In this document: positions 15,781-30,000 of the stretch, piece after piece
How positions within the stretch are numbered: the stretch's first letter is position 1
How the letters are laid out: every line of letters begins with the position of its first letter
NCBI RefSeq assembly: GCF_048771995.1
Contig: NC_133063.1
Location: forward strand, 73,550,514-73,614,513
Direction of reading: 5' to 3'
Source of the DNA: Taeniopygia guttata
Lineage: Eukaryota; Chordata; Aves; Passeriformes; Estrildidae
DNA: 64,000 nucleotides
Program-made: the position numbers and the translations under genes
The notes under the pieces: model-generated
Seen by the model: the letters and a program-made list of their open reading frames with translations, nothing else
What the model was told of the DNA's origin: nothing
The model's database searches: none

Positions 15781-16696
15781 CATATGACTACAAACCAGGG
15801 GTGGTAAAAATGGAGTCTAGGCAAGTTTCCTGTTTTGGACTTTAGTATGCATGTCCATCTGCTATCATGTTCAAAAACAAACCTTTATGGGTCATTAATA
15901 TTGACTGTTGAATACAGCTTATAGTTTATATTACTTTGCTTTAATTAATTAAAAGAGGTCTTTAATGAATTTGCTGTGCAACTTGACCTAAACAATGGAT
16001 TTTTTAAGTTCAGCATTATAAATATTTTGTCTATATTGATTTCTTTTTTATTGTGACACTAAATTAATGATTTTTTCTAAAGATTAGTAGAGTTACAGTT
16101 CAATTTAGAATTCCTTCTGTATAGTCCTAGCTATTGCTGATTTATCTAATACAATAAAAATATGTTCAAATAGAAAATTCCAGGTTTGTAAAATACTTGG
16201 AAGACTTGTTGTGTTAAAGGCTGTTATCAGACAGCAAACTAGGACATTCAATCATGATATATGCATTTATCTTCAATAGAATTGTTTTGAAGAGAAATGG
16301 AGCTTGCAGTATTCTTACAAGATAGAGGATCAATGTATGGGAACAAAATACTTTTTAGTGATATTCTGAAAACCTTGGCAGGGGATATTCTGCTGTGTTA
16401 CTATATATGTATATATTGATCTACAGTATTTAAGCTTCAAGGACTAGAAGTACAATTCTCATAGATGTCTAAGACTGTAAAATTATAGGCAGTAGTTGTT
16501 CATATGATGTAGTAGTAATACTGTTTTCTAACTGCTTGTGAGTATTAACAAATGATTCATTATGTTGGTAAATAAATTAAAGCATGTCTCTGTTACAGAT
16601 TGTAATGTTTTTATGATATGGAAGAATCATCTTGGAAGCTTGTCAAGTAAATGTATATACAGTTGATTCATTCTCCAGAGTTTATAGTTTTTGCAG

Positions 16697-16768
16697 CTTG
16701 ACAAGCTGTCTATTGGCCATCATGAGTTCATCCTCTCCTGTCAACTATTCTGTCACAGAAGCTAGAAG
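16697..16768 (+). CDS. CCDC171: CCDC171 coding exon 1 (start codon)
   Basis: The exon follows the acceptor TTTTTGCAG and ends at AGAAG|GTGAGC. Its first 25 bases are 5' UTR and the ATG is at 16722 with A at -3. The 15 full codons read MSSSSPVNYSVTEAR plus two bases of the next. This N-terminus is short and polar and does not align well with the mammalian N-terminus, as expected for a rapidly changing end. The start was chosen because no in-frame ATG lies upstream in this exon or in the probable first exon. The open frame does continue upstream across the splice, so a non-AUG start cannot be excluded. Confidence 0.75.
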
Positions 16769-16924
16769 GTGAGCTTCATTTCTATACTTATTAGTCTAGT
16801 AATATAGTTCCAGTTTTTTGTGGTTTATTTTCTAGATCCCTGAAATTATCTAATTCAGACTGAAAAAGAATCAGCTACAGTGTAATATATGCAACCTATG
16901 CCATGTCAGTACAGTTATTAGATC

Positions 16925-17806
16925 TTAGAATTATGGAATGGCCAGGGCTGGAACAGACCTTAAAGATAATTGACCTCTGCTCTGGACAGGGGCACCTTTC
17001 ACTAGGCATGATTGCATAAAATCCCATTCACCTTGGCCTTGAGCCAACTGCCAGGAATGTGGTGTCCACAGCTTCTCTGGGCAACTGGTTCCAGTACCTC
17101 ACCACTCTCACAGTAAAGGATTTCTCTAATATCTAATCTAAACTTACTCTCCTTCTGTTTAAAGCCATTCTTTATTGTTTTGTCACTCCATGCTATTGTA
17201 AAGTCTATCTCAATCTTTCTTGCAGACTCCCTTCAGGTGCTGGAGAGCCACAATTAGGTCACCCTGGAGTTTCTCTTCTCCAGGATAAACAAACACAATT
17301 CCCTCAGCCTTTCCAATTCACCTCAGGAAAGGCACTCTATCCCTCTCATCAACTTCTTGGGCCTCCTCTGGACATGCTTCAACAGGTCTATGTCCTTCCT
17401 GTGCTGGATGCAGCCCTGCAGTTGGGGGTCTCACCAGAGCAGAGCAGAATCCCCTCCCTGGCCCTGCTGCCCACGCTGCTTTGGATGCAGCCCAGGACAC
17501 ATTTGGCTTTCTGGGCTGGGAGTGCCCATGGCTGGGTCATGTCCAGCCTCTCCTCCACTTGCACCCCAAGTCGTTCTTGGTAGGGTTGCTCTGATCTGTT
17601 CATCCCCAGTCTGTGCTGGGGCTTGCCCTGACCTAGGTGCAGCACCTTGCACTCGATCTTGGTAAGCCTCCTGAGATTCCTGTGGGCCCACTTCTTGAGC
17701 TTGCCCAGGTCCCCCTGGGTGGCATCCCATCCTTCAGGTGTGTCAGCTGCACCACTCAGCTTGGTGTCATCTACAGACTTGTTTAGAGAGCAGTGATCCC
17801 TTTGTC
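16925..17806 (-). mobile_element. CR1 LINE, 3' part (left of nested LTR)
   Basis: Reverse CR1 with many consensus words: GTCCACAGCTTCTCTGGGCA, TCTAATATCTAATCTAAAC, CCTCTGGACATGCTTCAACA, GGGGTCTCACCAGAGCAGAG, CAGCCCAGGACACATTTGGC and GCACCACTCAGCTTGGTGTC. It covers the 3' UTR and the end of the reverse-transcriptase ORF and continues at 18112 after an insertion. Confidence 0.93.
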
Positions 17807-18111
17807 TGTGTGGATATTCTCAGTTCAGACGAAGAAAGAACAGAGATAGTTTTCTCCCAGAATGAGCCTGGGAAACTTAAAGAAAAGAATTAAAACAATT
17901 ATTATCTCTTTTTCTGTAACTTTTGTTTATAGATATGATTCTTCGGAGTGTGCTATTCACAGCTCACCAATAGTGTGAGAAGTTTTTACTTTGAGACCAA
18001 TCAAGTCTCACCTTAGCAAGTCACATTATAAAAAGGTGCTCTACTTTCATTAAAGCCTTCTAATTTGCCTCCTGAAGACTGGAGTCTTTTCTTTCTGTCC
18101 CTGACTCAACA
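17807..18111 (+). mobile_element. Probable solo LTR nested in CR1
   Basis: About 305 bp that interrupt the CR1 between GATCCCTTTGTC and ATGTCAGTTAATGAAGATAC, which are adjacent in the CR1 consensus. The insert begins TGTGTGGATATTCTC and ends CTCAACA. It has a TATA-like TTATAAAAAGG and a polyadenylation-like ATTAAA about 15 bp later, the order expected of an LTR. No retroviral coding sequence is present. A clean target-site duplication could not be defined, so the ends are approximate. Confidence 0.6.
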
Positions 18112-18480
18112 TAATGTCAGTTAATGAAGATACTAAATAACACTGGTCCCAGTATGGATCCTGAGGGACACCTGTCATTGATGTCCTTTGGGACTCTGAG
18201 CCATTAATCACTATCCTTTGGATGCTGCCATCCAACTATTCTCATATCCAACAGCAAATGAGTCCACTCATCAAATCCATTTCTCCAATTTGGAGAGAAG
18301 GATGTTGTGGAGGACTGTGTCAAAAGGCTTTACAGAAGCCCAGATAAATGCCATCTGTAGCCCTTTGCCCACTGATGTTGTCATGTTACTGGATGATAAA
18401 TTGTCAACACCTGGTGAGCTGACACAATGGTTGTTCTCCTACAACCATTGGCCTGTGGAACTGCACAATGCTATTGTGTA
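18112..18480 (-). mobile_element. CR1 LINE, reverse-transcriptase part (right of nested LTR)
   Basis: Continuation of the same CR1: AACACTGGTCCCAGTATGGA, CCTGAGGGACACCTGTCATT, TCAAATCCATTTCTCCAATT and GACTGTGTCAAAAGGCTTTA are the reverse complement of the C-terminal part of the CR1 ORF2. It is disrupted and not coding. Confidence 0.9.
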
Positions 18481-18629
18481 AGAAGGAGAACTGGAAGTTC
18501 ACCAGCCCTAGTGCCCTGTCAGCTTGACTTTGTCAGCTGTAACATCCCTGACCACTATGAGAGACCCCCAGGGCAGAAGAACACATGCGTAAAGGAGGGA
18601 CAAAATACTTAAATGATAATGGGTAAATT

Positions 18630-18842
18630 ATTATAGTGTATTTTTATTCTGGGACAATCAATGAATATGTACGTAAAATATGTGTGTAATCAGAAACTTT
18701 CCTATACTCAGCATGCAAAACTGTAGGAGGAGCTACTTGCGCATATGACCGAATAAAGAATGCCTGCTTCTTAATGCTACATTGCTGCTAAGGAGTTTGC
18801 TATTTTTATTGAAGTTTTGGCAGCAGTCACTCCATCATTGCA
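18630..18842 (+). mobile_element. Avian ERVL-like LTR fragment
   Basis: The sequence AATGAATATGTACGTAAAAT, then TGTGTAATCAGAAACTTT, then GTAGGAGGAGCTACTTGCGC, then AATAAAGAATGCCTGCTTCT matches the general 3' layout of avian ERVL LTRs: the AATAAAGAATNCCTGCTTCTTAA polyadenylation block followed by a U5. The 5' end appears truncated and the boundaries are approximate. Confidence 0.55.
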
Positions 18843-20784
18843 GGTGTACATACTGGCCATCTGATGTGCAAGAATTCTCACATGGGCATAGGAGACATGA
18901 CAGAGTTTTTGTCTCCATTTTGGAACAATGTTGTGGAGTTCCAGAAGGGTTTTCTACAATAGCTGTGGGGGTAGAGGTTGGTTATAAATGTTGCACATGG
19001 CTCTTATTTTTTTAACCTGATGTGTTTGATCTTTGGCACAATTAAAGTAAACTTTAATTCATTCTGTTTATCTTAACTGGGAGAGCTATTTGTCACTATT
19101 TAAAATCTGATAGTGAAAACCTGCCAGTTGTATAGATGTAGCAAAATTCAGTGGATACTTTGGTTAGGAAGTCAGGCTACAGGCTGCTTCTTCATCTGGA
19201 GAAGTTCAGTATAACTACACTGCTACATAGTAAATGAAAGAAAGTTTCTCTGCTATAAAATTACATTTTCAGCCATATGTGGAAGAAAAGCCAGTGAAAA
19301 CCGTTTCTCTGTGATGTTCTTTGTTGACTGTAATTAGCTGACTTGTGAAGTGAATGTTCATCACAGAATTTTTGAGCATTCTGTGATGTGGAACTCAAAA
19401 GCTATTTCACCTGCTCATATGCTTTCTTAAGGAGCCTTAAAGTACTACCAAAAATAGTGTCTTAGATAAAAGCTCTAGTTGCTAAAATATGTGTTTTCAT
19501 TCAAAATCAATGATCAACAAACTATTAATATGTGAAAATGGATGTGCAAAGCAGTGTCTGATTTCCTCTTAGACTGCAAATCATATGTGATTTGAAACTT
19601 TCCAGGGATTTTGCCTGATTTTGTGACTTAGGCTTCCAAGAACTTTATGCTTGTAGCACTTTTACTGGTAAATGAATATGGAAGGAAGACTCTTCTACAG
19701 TAGGTAGTATGAAGCTTTCATAAAGTACTTACTGTGTGTGCTGGTGATGCTGTGAGGATTAAAGAAGATACCACAGAAATAAGGCAGCTAATTAAGGAGA
19801 ATTCCTATGCTGTGCATAAGAAGTTATTTTTAATGCCTTTTTCCCCACAGTACTTACAGTTATGCTGTTTGTCTTCATGCTCTTATGCACATTTTTCATT
19901 TGTATAATGTCCCTAGTTTGCTATTGTGGTATCATGTAACTTGTTTGTGGTGGTTTTTTTTCGCACTACTGGTCCAGTTAAGCACGTAGTGAAATTTTTC
20001 TCTGAGTTAGTTTTATCGTGCAGGTATCTGCGGTACACTCTTTTTTTTTTTTTTTTTTTTCCCGGGTAATTAATAGCAGAATTGAAAGGAGGAGCTTTAT
20101 TTAAAGCTGATTGCCATAAAAACCAAAGTAATTTCCTTAAAAATATGAAGGTGTTTCCTTTTAATTACTTTACAAAAATAAGTTGTTCCTTGCTTTCATT
20201 TAATGTGCTCTCCTTGCAAGAAGTATAAAATATCATCAGGCTTAAGTAAGCACAATGACCTCCCTGCTGCCCACAAACTATCAAAATGGTTACCCTTTTC
20301 TTAATCCTTGTTCTTTGCATTAGTCATCCTTAGCTTTCAGTCTGGGTCTTGTTTTTCCCCTATGCTGTGCTTTGTTCATCTTGGTACCACCAGGTTTTTG
20401 GGTGTCTTTAGTTGAGACAGATACTTCTTGTATAATCTTTGAATAGGACAACCTGTCTTTCATCTGTTTTCCTCAGCCATGGGAAAATAAAGGTCGACCA
20501 AACCCATTATATGATGTCCACAAACAATCTTTTATACAGTTTACAAGTGCTCTTGATGCTTAATTTATTTTGCCTTTTATATTATATTGCCTTATATTCT
20601 TTGCACATATATTTGTAGCTCTGTAGTCTATAATAGTATTTGTAGCATTTTACCTAGTCTATTAGAAAGGAAGACAACATAAATTTCTCAGTGGCTCCAA
20701 CCTGGGAGTCCAAGGCTAAATTTTTGGCGATGCCAAGGTTGAAACTAGCTCTCTGAGACAGATTTTCATAAACAAAGTGCAGTT

Positions 20785-20818
20785 CCTGTCTAAAGGAACT
20801 AGAATTCCTTTAGACAGG
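20785..20818. repeat. Perfect 14-bp inverted repeat (hairpin)
   Basis: Arms CCTGTCTAAAGGAA (20785-20798) and TTCCTTTAGACAGG (20805-20818) are exact reverse complements around the loop CTAGAA. There is no T tract and no similarity to a known small RNA gene. Confidence 0.95.
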
Positions 20819-22623
20819 GGAATTTGAAGGTTGAACTGGGAGGAAATTACCTTAACACTGACGTCTCTAATTGGGGATTTTTGTCAGATATACTAATTTG
20901 CTAAAAATAAAAGTTATGCTACATGTTATGCTATATGTGCATCTTCAATGTTTTCCACCTGGTGAATTGTGCACCTAAGGATTCTTATAAAGGTTACCCC
21001 TTTTCATCACCTAACAGTGTCGGGTTCATGATTTTAGGATGAGTGAAAAGTCATCACTTTCACTGTTCAGATTCTTCTTACTTCCTTCCTGACTTACAAC
21101 CATATTTTCTTAATTGAATTAGCTAAGACTTGCTTAAAATAATGATATGGGATTTTACTTACTTGGTTACTGATTGTTTACCCTTTGAGATGTGTTGGTT
21201 CCTCTGGGTATGTAAATACTGAAAGCTAATAATGTGCCAGTGGTTTTCTTGCAGTACATGTGGGTTTTAATGATCCTTATCTCCTACATATATTAAAAAT
21301 ATAAACTGTGTTAAGTACATGGCACCCCTGTGGACCAAGTACTGATGATGTACAATTATTCTTATCACATAGATTAAGTCTATCTTGTTTTTAAATGAAG
21401 ACTTGACAGAATTTATTAAATTATAAAATATTTATAGGCTGCAGCTAGAAAACATGAAATTTCATCATTTGTTCTTATTAATATATTTAACCTGGAACAT
21501 TGTTCCACTTGTTGATGACATTTGTGTTAGTCAGTTTATGTGAGAAAACATATATCATCAGGTAAAGGTTTTAGTTGTGAAAAATGTTAATGGTGCCTGT
21601 GCCTAAACCTAGGAGTAAAGTGATAATTTTTTTTTATTATTTAGAAAAACCCAGTGTACTGGAATTTATTAAACTGTTATTTTTGTAATTAATACTTCAG
21701 ATTTCATGTAGACCAATGTAAGCTATTTTATTATTTTCAGCTCTGCATGAAATGATGCCAACTTTTTTGTTTAATTTAATTATGTTTCTTTTTACAGTTT
21801 AATTTATATTTAGTGACAACTTTCAGTTTTGTGTGGAGCAACTGAATATTAAAGCCATTCTTATATAGCTTTAATAATTTGAAAAATGACATATATCAAA
21901 TAATGTGAAGACTGAGTTTCAACTCCTGAAATTTGAGTTGTCCACTTTGAGTTATAATAATTGATTGTAAGATTATTAAGTTAGTTAATTAAATATGTAT
22001 TTTTATATTAATTTTTCATTCTCTACATAAAAACTTGTTTTAATTGTTTTGAGCTTGTGATGTTCAGAGGTGAATACTGTTACCTGCCAAGTAGCTTTTC
22101 TTTTGGCTGAAAAAGTAGTGGAAATAATAGGATATTTTAGAGGACTAGACTCTTAGTTTGTATTTTGTTTGTGAACAATTGTTTACTGTAGTTTAGATGT
22201 ATATATTTTTGAAAACAAAATATGGAAGAGTGAGATTTATTCCACATTTATGCAATTGTTTTATGATAGTGATGTTTTTGAGACAGTAGTCCATGTTATA
22301 GAATGAGCCTTACTGAAGAGAAAGACAGAAACTTGCCAGTCATTTTAATATATGTTATTGAAATGATGTTTTTGACCATCCTGGTAGTTGATTGGATCAA
22401 TAATATAAATAATGAAAAGCATGCTTAAATCGACTTAGGGAAATTAAAAGTGCGTATCTAGTATAAGTTGCTGCTTCTACATGTCTCACAGTTTGCATAA
22501 TAAGCAACGATAGGTACAGCTTTACCTAAATGAATGTATAGAGCTTTGGACCCACAATCTGATAATCGAAATAAGGGAACGTTAAAAGTTACAAGGAATG
22601 TTTACCTTTTCTTTATTTTGCAG

Positions 22624-22756
22624 CCTACATAATGAGGAATGTGAGTTACTACAGAAGAGCAATGAATTAGATTTGGATGCTGTTTTAGGTGTGAAATGGA
22701 AACTTCTTCAAGCTAAAAAAGAAAACTTGGACTTAACTATTCGACACAATCAAGAA
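22624..22756 (+). CDS. CCDC171: CCDC171 coding exon 2
   Basis: This 133-bp exon completes Ser16 and adds 44 codons (residues 17-60), ending at GAA|GTAAGG in phase 0. The acceptor is CTTTATTTTGCAG. The peptide begins LHNEECELLQKSNELDLDAV and ends KKENLDLTIRHNQE. It aligns with human CCDC171 around [20 protein letters not shown] and KLEITTKHNAEL. It opens the long coiled coil that fills the remaining visible protein. Confidence 0.95.
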
Positions 22757-24261
22757 GTAAGGACTTCTTTTTCATTTGCCGTATTTTACTCCTGGATTAA
22801 ATTTCATCTTGTTTAATTGAAGTAATATTCTCAGATAGTGGATCAAAAGCATAGTCCGTAAATGGAAAATATGAAGAAAGGTGTCACTGTACAGACCTCT
22901 CATACCTGTTCCTAGATACTGTTAGCACCTCTGCTGTCATTGTTAACAGTTAAAGGTGTGGTAAGCAACTCAAGCACTTCTCAACAGCAAAATGCAGAAG
23001 AACCTTGTGCACCCTGAGCTCAATGTAAGAGATTGTTTGTTTCTTTGTTTGTTTGTTTCAATCCAGATAGTTCCATGGATCCATTTTTTGCAATGACACC
23101 ACAGTTGATAAGCCAACAGGAAAATAACAATGTAACTGAAGCACAAGAACGAGTCATTTTGGGAGAAGCAGGCATCTCTCAATTTGGGTACATACCCAGA
23201 TAATAAATGCACATGGAACAGCAAACTTGTTCTGTTGGCTGTATTTAGCCAAAAACAGATGAATGAGCATCCACATCAACTTCTCCTGGGAGATTGCTTA
23301 GAGCAGAATTGCTGTAATAATACTTCTTCAGCAGCATAGTTTAAACCAGATTACCAACTGCCAGTTTGGCATTAGCAAATGTGGGAAGTGTGCCTAGCAG
23401 CAATATACTGAAACTGACTACAACTCAGCACCCACCTTTTTCTGTGTTTGTTAGTGGGGGAACTGAGATTCAGACTAAATAAAAAATTAATTGACTATAT
23501 TCTTAATGCCACTTCATTTCAGTACTAGTTTGCTGCAACAACATCAATGAAATCCTTTGTAATGTGAGTGATTTCCCATGTATGAAATTCTCATTGACAA
23601 GAATATTGCTACTTTGTAGATGTTCTGAAGGAATATCTATTTTACTTTCCATCTTCTTGTGTTGAAATATCTTGAACTTGATTTTCTGAATCCAGTTTTT
23701 GGCAGCAAAGATTGTTTCTTAGCCTGTATAAGATCCCTTTTGGAAGTGTTTTCTATTCTTAGTTTGTTGTGTGTTAGCATTAAAGGCATCTGTTTCACTA
23801 CTAACCATTATTGGACTGAATTTTATGCTTGTATGTGTATTTGTGAGTTACTAGATGTCTGATAGTCTAGTATCCCAATATGATTGTTCTGAATGTTGCC
23901 AGAAAATCGTCTGGAATATAATGTTTTTCTTATGGCATTTTTTTCCTCTGAGGTGCAGGAAGATGACAGTAGTATATGATTAATTTTTTTAAGGTAGTAT
24001 ATTTTTTGAAAAATGGAGGGGTATATTTAAGGTACATGAAATTCATCTAGGAAAAGGATCAGTTCGCAAAAACCAGTGAAGTATCAATATGTGCATAAAC
24101 ATGCAGTTGCAAGATTATATTTCAAATTCAAGTTGAATAAGATGGCAGTTATGAATGTGATTCCAAGTACATTTAAAAAATATTCTGTAGGTGTATTTCT
24201 GCAACATGTTGTACTTCTTCAAGTGAACATTGTTAGCAGTTTTGTGAAATTTATTTTCTAG
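22757..24261 (+). other. CCDC171: CCDC171 intron 3
   Basis: AT-rich intron with a TTTG/TTTC repeat near 23034-23058. No mobile element was recognised with confidence. Confidence 0.8.
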
Positions 24262-26943
<2,682 letters not shown>

Positions 26944-27041
26944 TACTCAATGAAAACCTTCAACAGAAAGTGACAGAGACTGAGAAAATGTTTCATAATG
27001 CTGAACAGAAGTGGAAAGAAGAACAGCAAAGACTCTCAAAG
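26944..27041 (+). CDS. CCDC171: CCDC171 coding exon 4
   Basis: This 98-bp exon completes Val119 and adds 32 codons (residues 120-151): LNENLQQKVTETEKMFHNAE, then QKWKEEQQRLSK. Human CCDC171 has [20 protein letters not shown] and KWKEECRRF at this point. The acceptor is AAACAACAG|TACTC and the donor AAAG|GTGAAGG, phase 0. Reading through the donor meets a stop after 13 codons. In the human protein about 75 more residues follow before the sequence encoded by the next exon here (see findings). Confidence 0.93.
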
Positions 27042-30000
27042 GTGAAGGATGGTATCAGAAGAATTTATAACAATAAATAGGTATTCCTTCTTAAAGAAAG
27101 AAATGAAGTAGAAACTATTTTACTGGTATGGTGTATTAATAATTGCATGAGATAATGGCTGGAACTTTTTTGGTGTGAAGTGTATACTGGATTGAGGTCT
27201 TTCTGGTGTAGGAAAAAATTTCCCAAGTAGCTAAATGCTGCAGAATATTTCTGAAGAATGTTGCCTTTTTAAGTTACACTTGGCATGTGACAGTCTTTCT
27301 TACTTTGATGAAATGTGTTATGGCTGATTTTGATGGTGAATGCCTAAATCAAGTTACCAATGCACAGTCCATTTGCACTGTTATGCAGTACTGAGTCAGT
27401 AAAATCGGGACACCTAACACCCACTGATTCAATTTCCCTGTTACTTCCCCTCAGTATGGCATCCAGAAGCCTGTGAATATGAAAACAGTTTGTATAATAT
27501 GAGGACAACATACTTTCAGGGAACCTGAACGGTGATGATGGGATTTCAAGCTGTGCATTGTATGTTACTCACTTCATACCACATAAGAAAAGTAATCATT
27601 GTTGGTAATTCTGCCATTTGATTAGATAAAAATCACCTAATGTTTAGAAATGGCATTATAATCTGTTCTAGATTGTGGGGTTTTGTTATTTAGTAATTAA
27701 TTTCCTCATATTTCCTGATTTATACTGATATTTATGTATCCTTTGGGTGTTAAATGTGTAAAAAGTGATAAAAGTACAAACTTGTTTTTGCACCTTTTCT
27801 AGATAGTCAAGCTATTCAAAACTGAAATATATTTAGAAGAAATCATGTACCATTATGGTGTGGAAGTGCTGAGTGAACATATCTAACTTTTAACTGCTCC
27901 ACAGGGACACAAACAATTACATCACTGTACTTCAATTATACTTTTGTCTTTTTAAATGACAAGTTATATATGTTGTGTCTTACCTATGTAAGAATACTAT
28001 TTGATGGAAAACCAGAATGTATTCAGCTGTATTTATTCTTCATAAAAAGAAATGTATGCAGAGGCTTTGTTAAGGCCAATAGACGTCTGAATTGCATGAT
28101 GTGTGCAGAGAACAGATTGCTGCTAAAAGATTAACTTTTTAACATATTTTCTTCCTTTGTAGTCTCTTCTAAGATGTGACAGACTTGTCTCAGTTTGGAT
28201 GGTCATTGGTCAAGCAGTCGAAAATTTTCTGGTTACTTTCTTCCTAACTGCTCAGCTCCAAGCCTGGGACAGTATCAGTCTTCCCAAATGACACTAAATA
28301 TACCTGGTAGCTTGATAGCCAGATTCTGACAGCAAACCTACCTGTTGTACTAGGTTATGGTGCTGTTGCTCAGATTCTATATGGAACCTGTAGAAGCAGC
28401 TCGCAAAGCAAAACAGTGCAGAAACACTCCCTTAATTACACATATTTCAAAAGTACTGGGTACTGACTCTTCAGCTGTTTGAAGGCAAGATCTGGAAGGA
28501 GTGGTGCAGTAATGACACCTGTAGTAGAAATCAGGTAGTGTGTGGATACATAGTGTTTCTGTGCATGGACTGCAAAAGGAGTTGCATTGTGCTGTTTATC
28601 TTAATGATGAAGAGACCTGATGGTGGAAAAGGATCCCACTGATTTGAATTTTCTCTGAATAAAGGATAAAAAGGAAATTTCCTTGATCCCTGAATAATTT
28701 TGAAGATATGTTGAACAGTACTTTGAGAGACTAACTGGGAGAACTGTAAAGGTATAGTTAAAAAAAAAAAAGTAAAGAGAAGGTTTCAGAGGAGAATATG
28801 TAAATGCATTGACAGATGATACCCGAAGGTCCTTCTCAAACCAACAGAAACATGAGTCATTTTTCATTCAAAGTCAATGCTTGAAAAACTAAAGTTAGGT
28901 GTAGGCTATGACGAAATTTACTCTTAGTCACAGCTTTCTTATTAAGTTACCAGGTAACACAGGCTAAGACTGGTGCTTTAGCTCTGTGTTCTGGCTAACA
29001 GTAGACTGACTTAATTTGAGGAGGATTTGGAATGGACTTGTCATGTCTTGTATATAGAGTTTAGAAGGGTTTATTCAATGCATTTAATACTGTATGAAAA
29101 TAATGATGTTTTAAGAAGTATACTATACTCTTAGAAGTGATCGTAGTCAGATGAAAAGGAACAGTGCATTGCTCAGGTCATTGTGTTCTCTGTCAATGTA
29201 AGTTGATTTGGAAGTGGAAGGTGATTTATAGAAGCAGGAGTTTGGTTGGAAAAGTGCACTAAAGGTATATAATTGTTTACTCCTAAAGTGTGTGGTTCAC
29301 TATAGATGTCAACTACCAGTGTGCTTTGAATAGAAATTTTTTTTTATTTAGTTCAATTGCAAATAGTTCAGGTTTTCTACTTTTTTTTTTGTGGTGTTCC
29401 CTTGCCCATTACCCTAGTTATAGTTACATATAGTTATAAAATTCTGGGAAATAAAAAATGCATGCATAAATGTTAAATCAGGACTTGACTATCTTAGTTG
29501 TTGTTTGAAAGCTTAACTGATTTAATTTGGCAGATAAATATCAGAGGTTTGTAGGTTTGTAAACTAAAGCCTCAAATGTGTTCCAGTCTTCAGTGTTATG
29601 TATTTACAGTCCTGTTTTAAATAATTCGTAGTTATTTTGAGTTATGAGATGAAAGCTTCATAAAGTGTTCTTAATATGTATGTAGAAGCAAGATCCTTAA
29701 CATGAATGACAAATCCTGGTTCTAAACCTGCACTTTGTGAACTATAAGTCTGAACTTAGCTGTGAAAATGCTGAGGTAGGCATAGAAATGAAGTTAATTT
29801 AATCTACTAAAATGTGTCTCTATGATATGGAGTTAAAGTAATCCTCTCTGCTTTTTTAACAGAGAAAGTTTTGTGTTGTGCTATATTGAGTGTGCTTAGC
29901 ATTGTGTTTGGTATATGGTAAAAGATGTTGGAGTTCAATAATAAATGCAATAGCATCATCTTGTGGTGAGTCAGAATATACTATTCCTTCACAGAAGCAA

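Larger units (their letters stand above)
13676..16696 (+). other. CCDC171: CCDC171 intron 1
   Basis: Intron between the probable non-coding exon and the first coding exon. It holds a reverse CR1 fragment, a 24-base T run (14574-14597) and a forward CR1 copy. The remainder is AT-rich and unremarkable. Confidence 0.6.
16769..22623 (+). other. CCDC171: CCDC171 intron 2
   Basis: A 5.9-kb intron. It holds a long reverse CR1 interrupted by a probable solo LTR, a second ERVL-like LTR, a poly-T run (20041-20060) and a perfect hairpin at 20785-20818. From about 18850 to 22600 the sequence is otherwise AT-rich with nothing recognised. Confidence 0.8.

Noticed and set aside
27803..27890. Possible exon after CACCTTTTCTAG
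   Set aside because: Short open frame (IVKLFKTEIYLEEIMYHYG) ends in a stop without a suitable donor and has no CCDC171 similarity.
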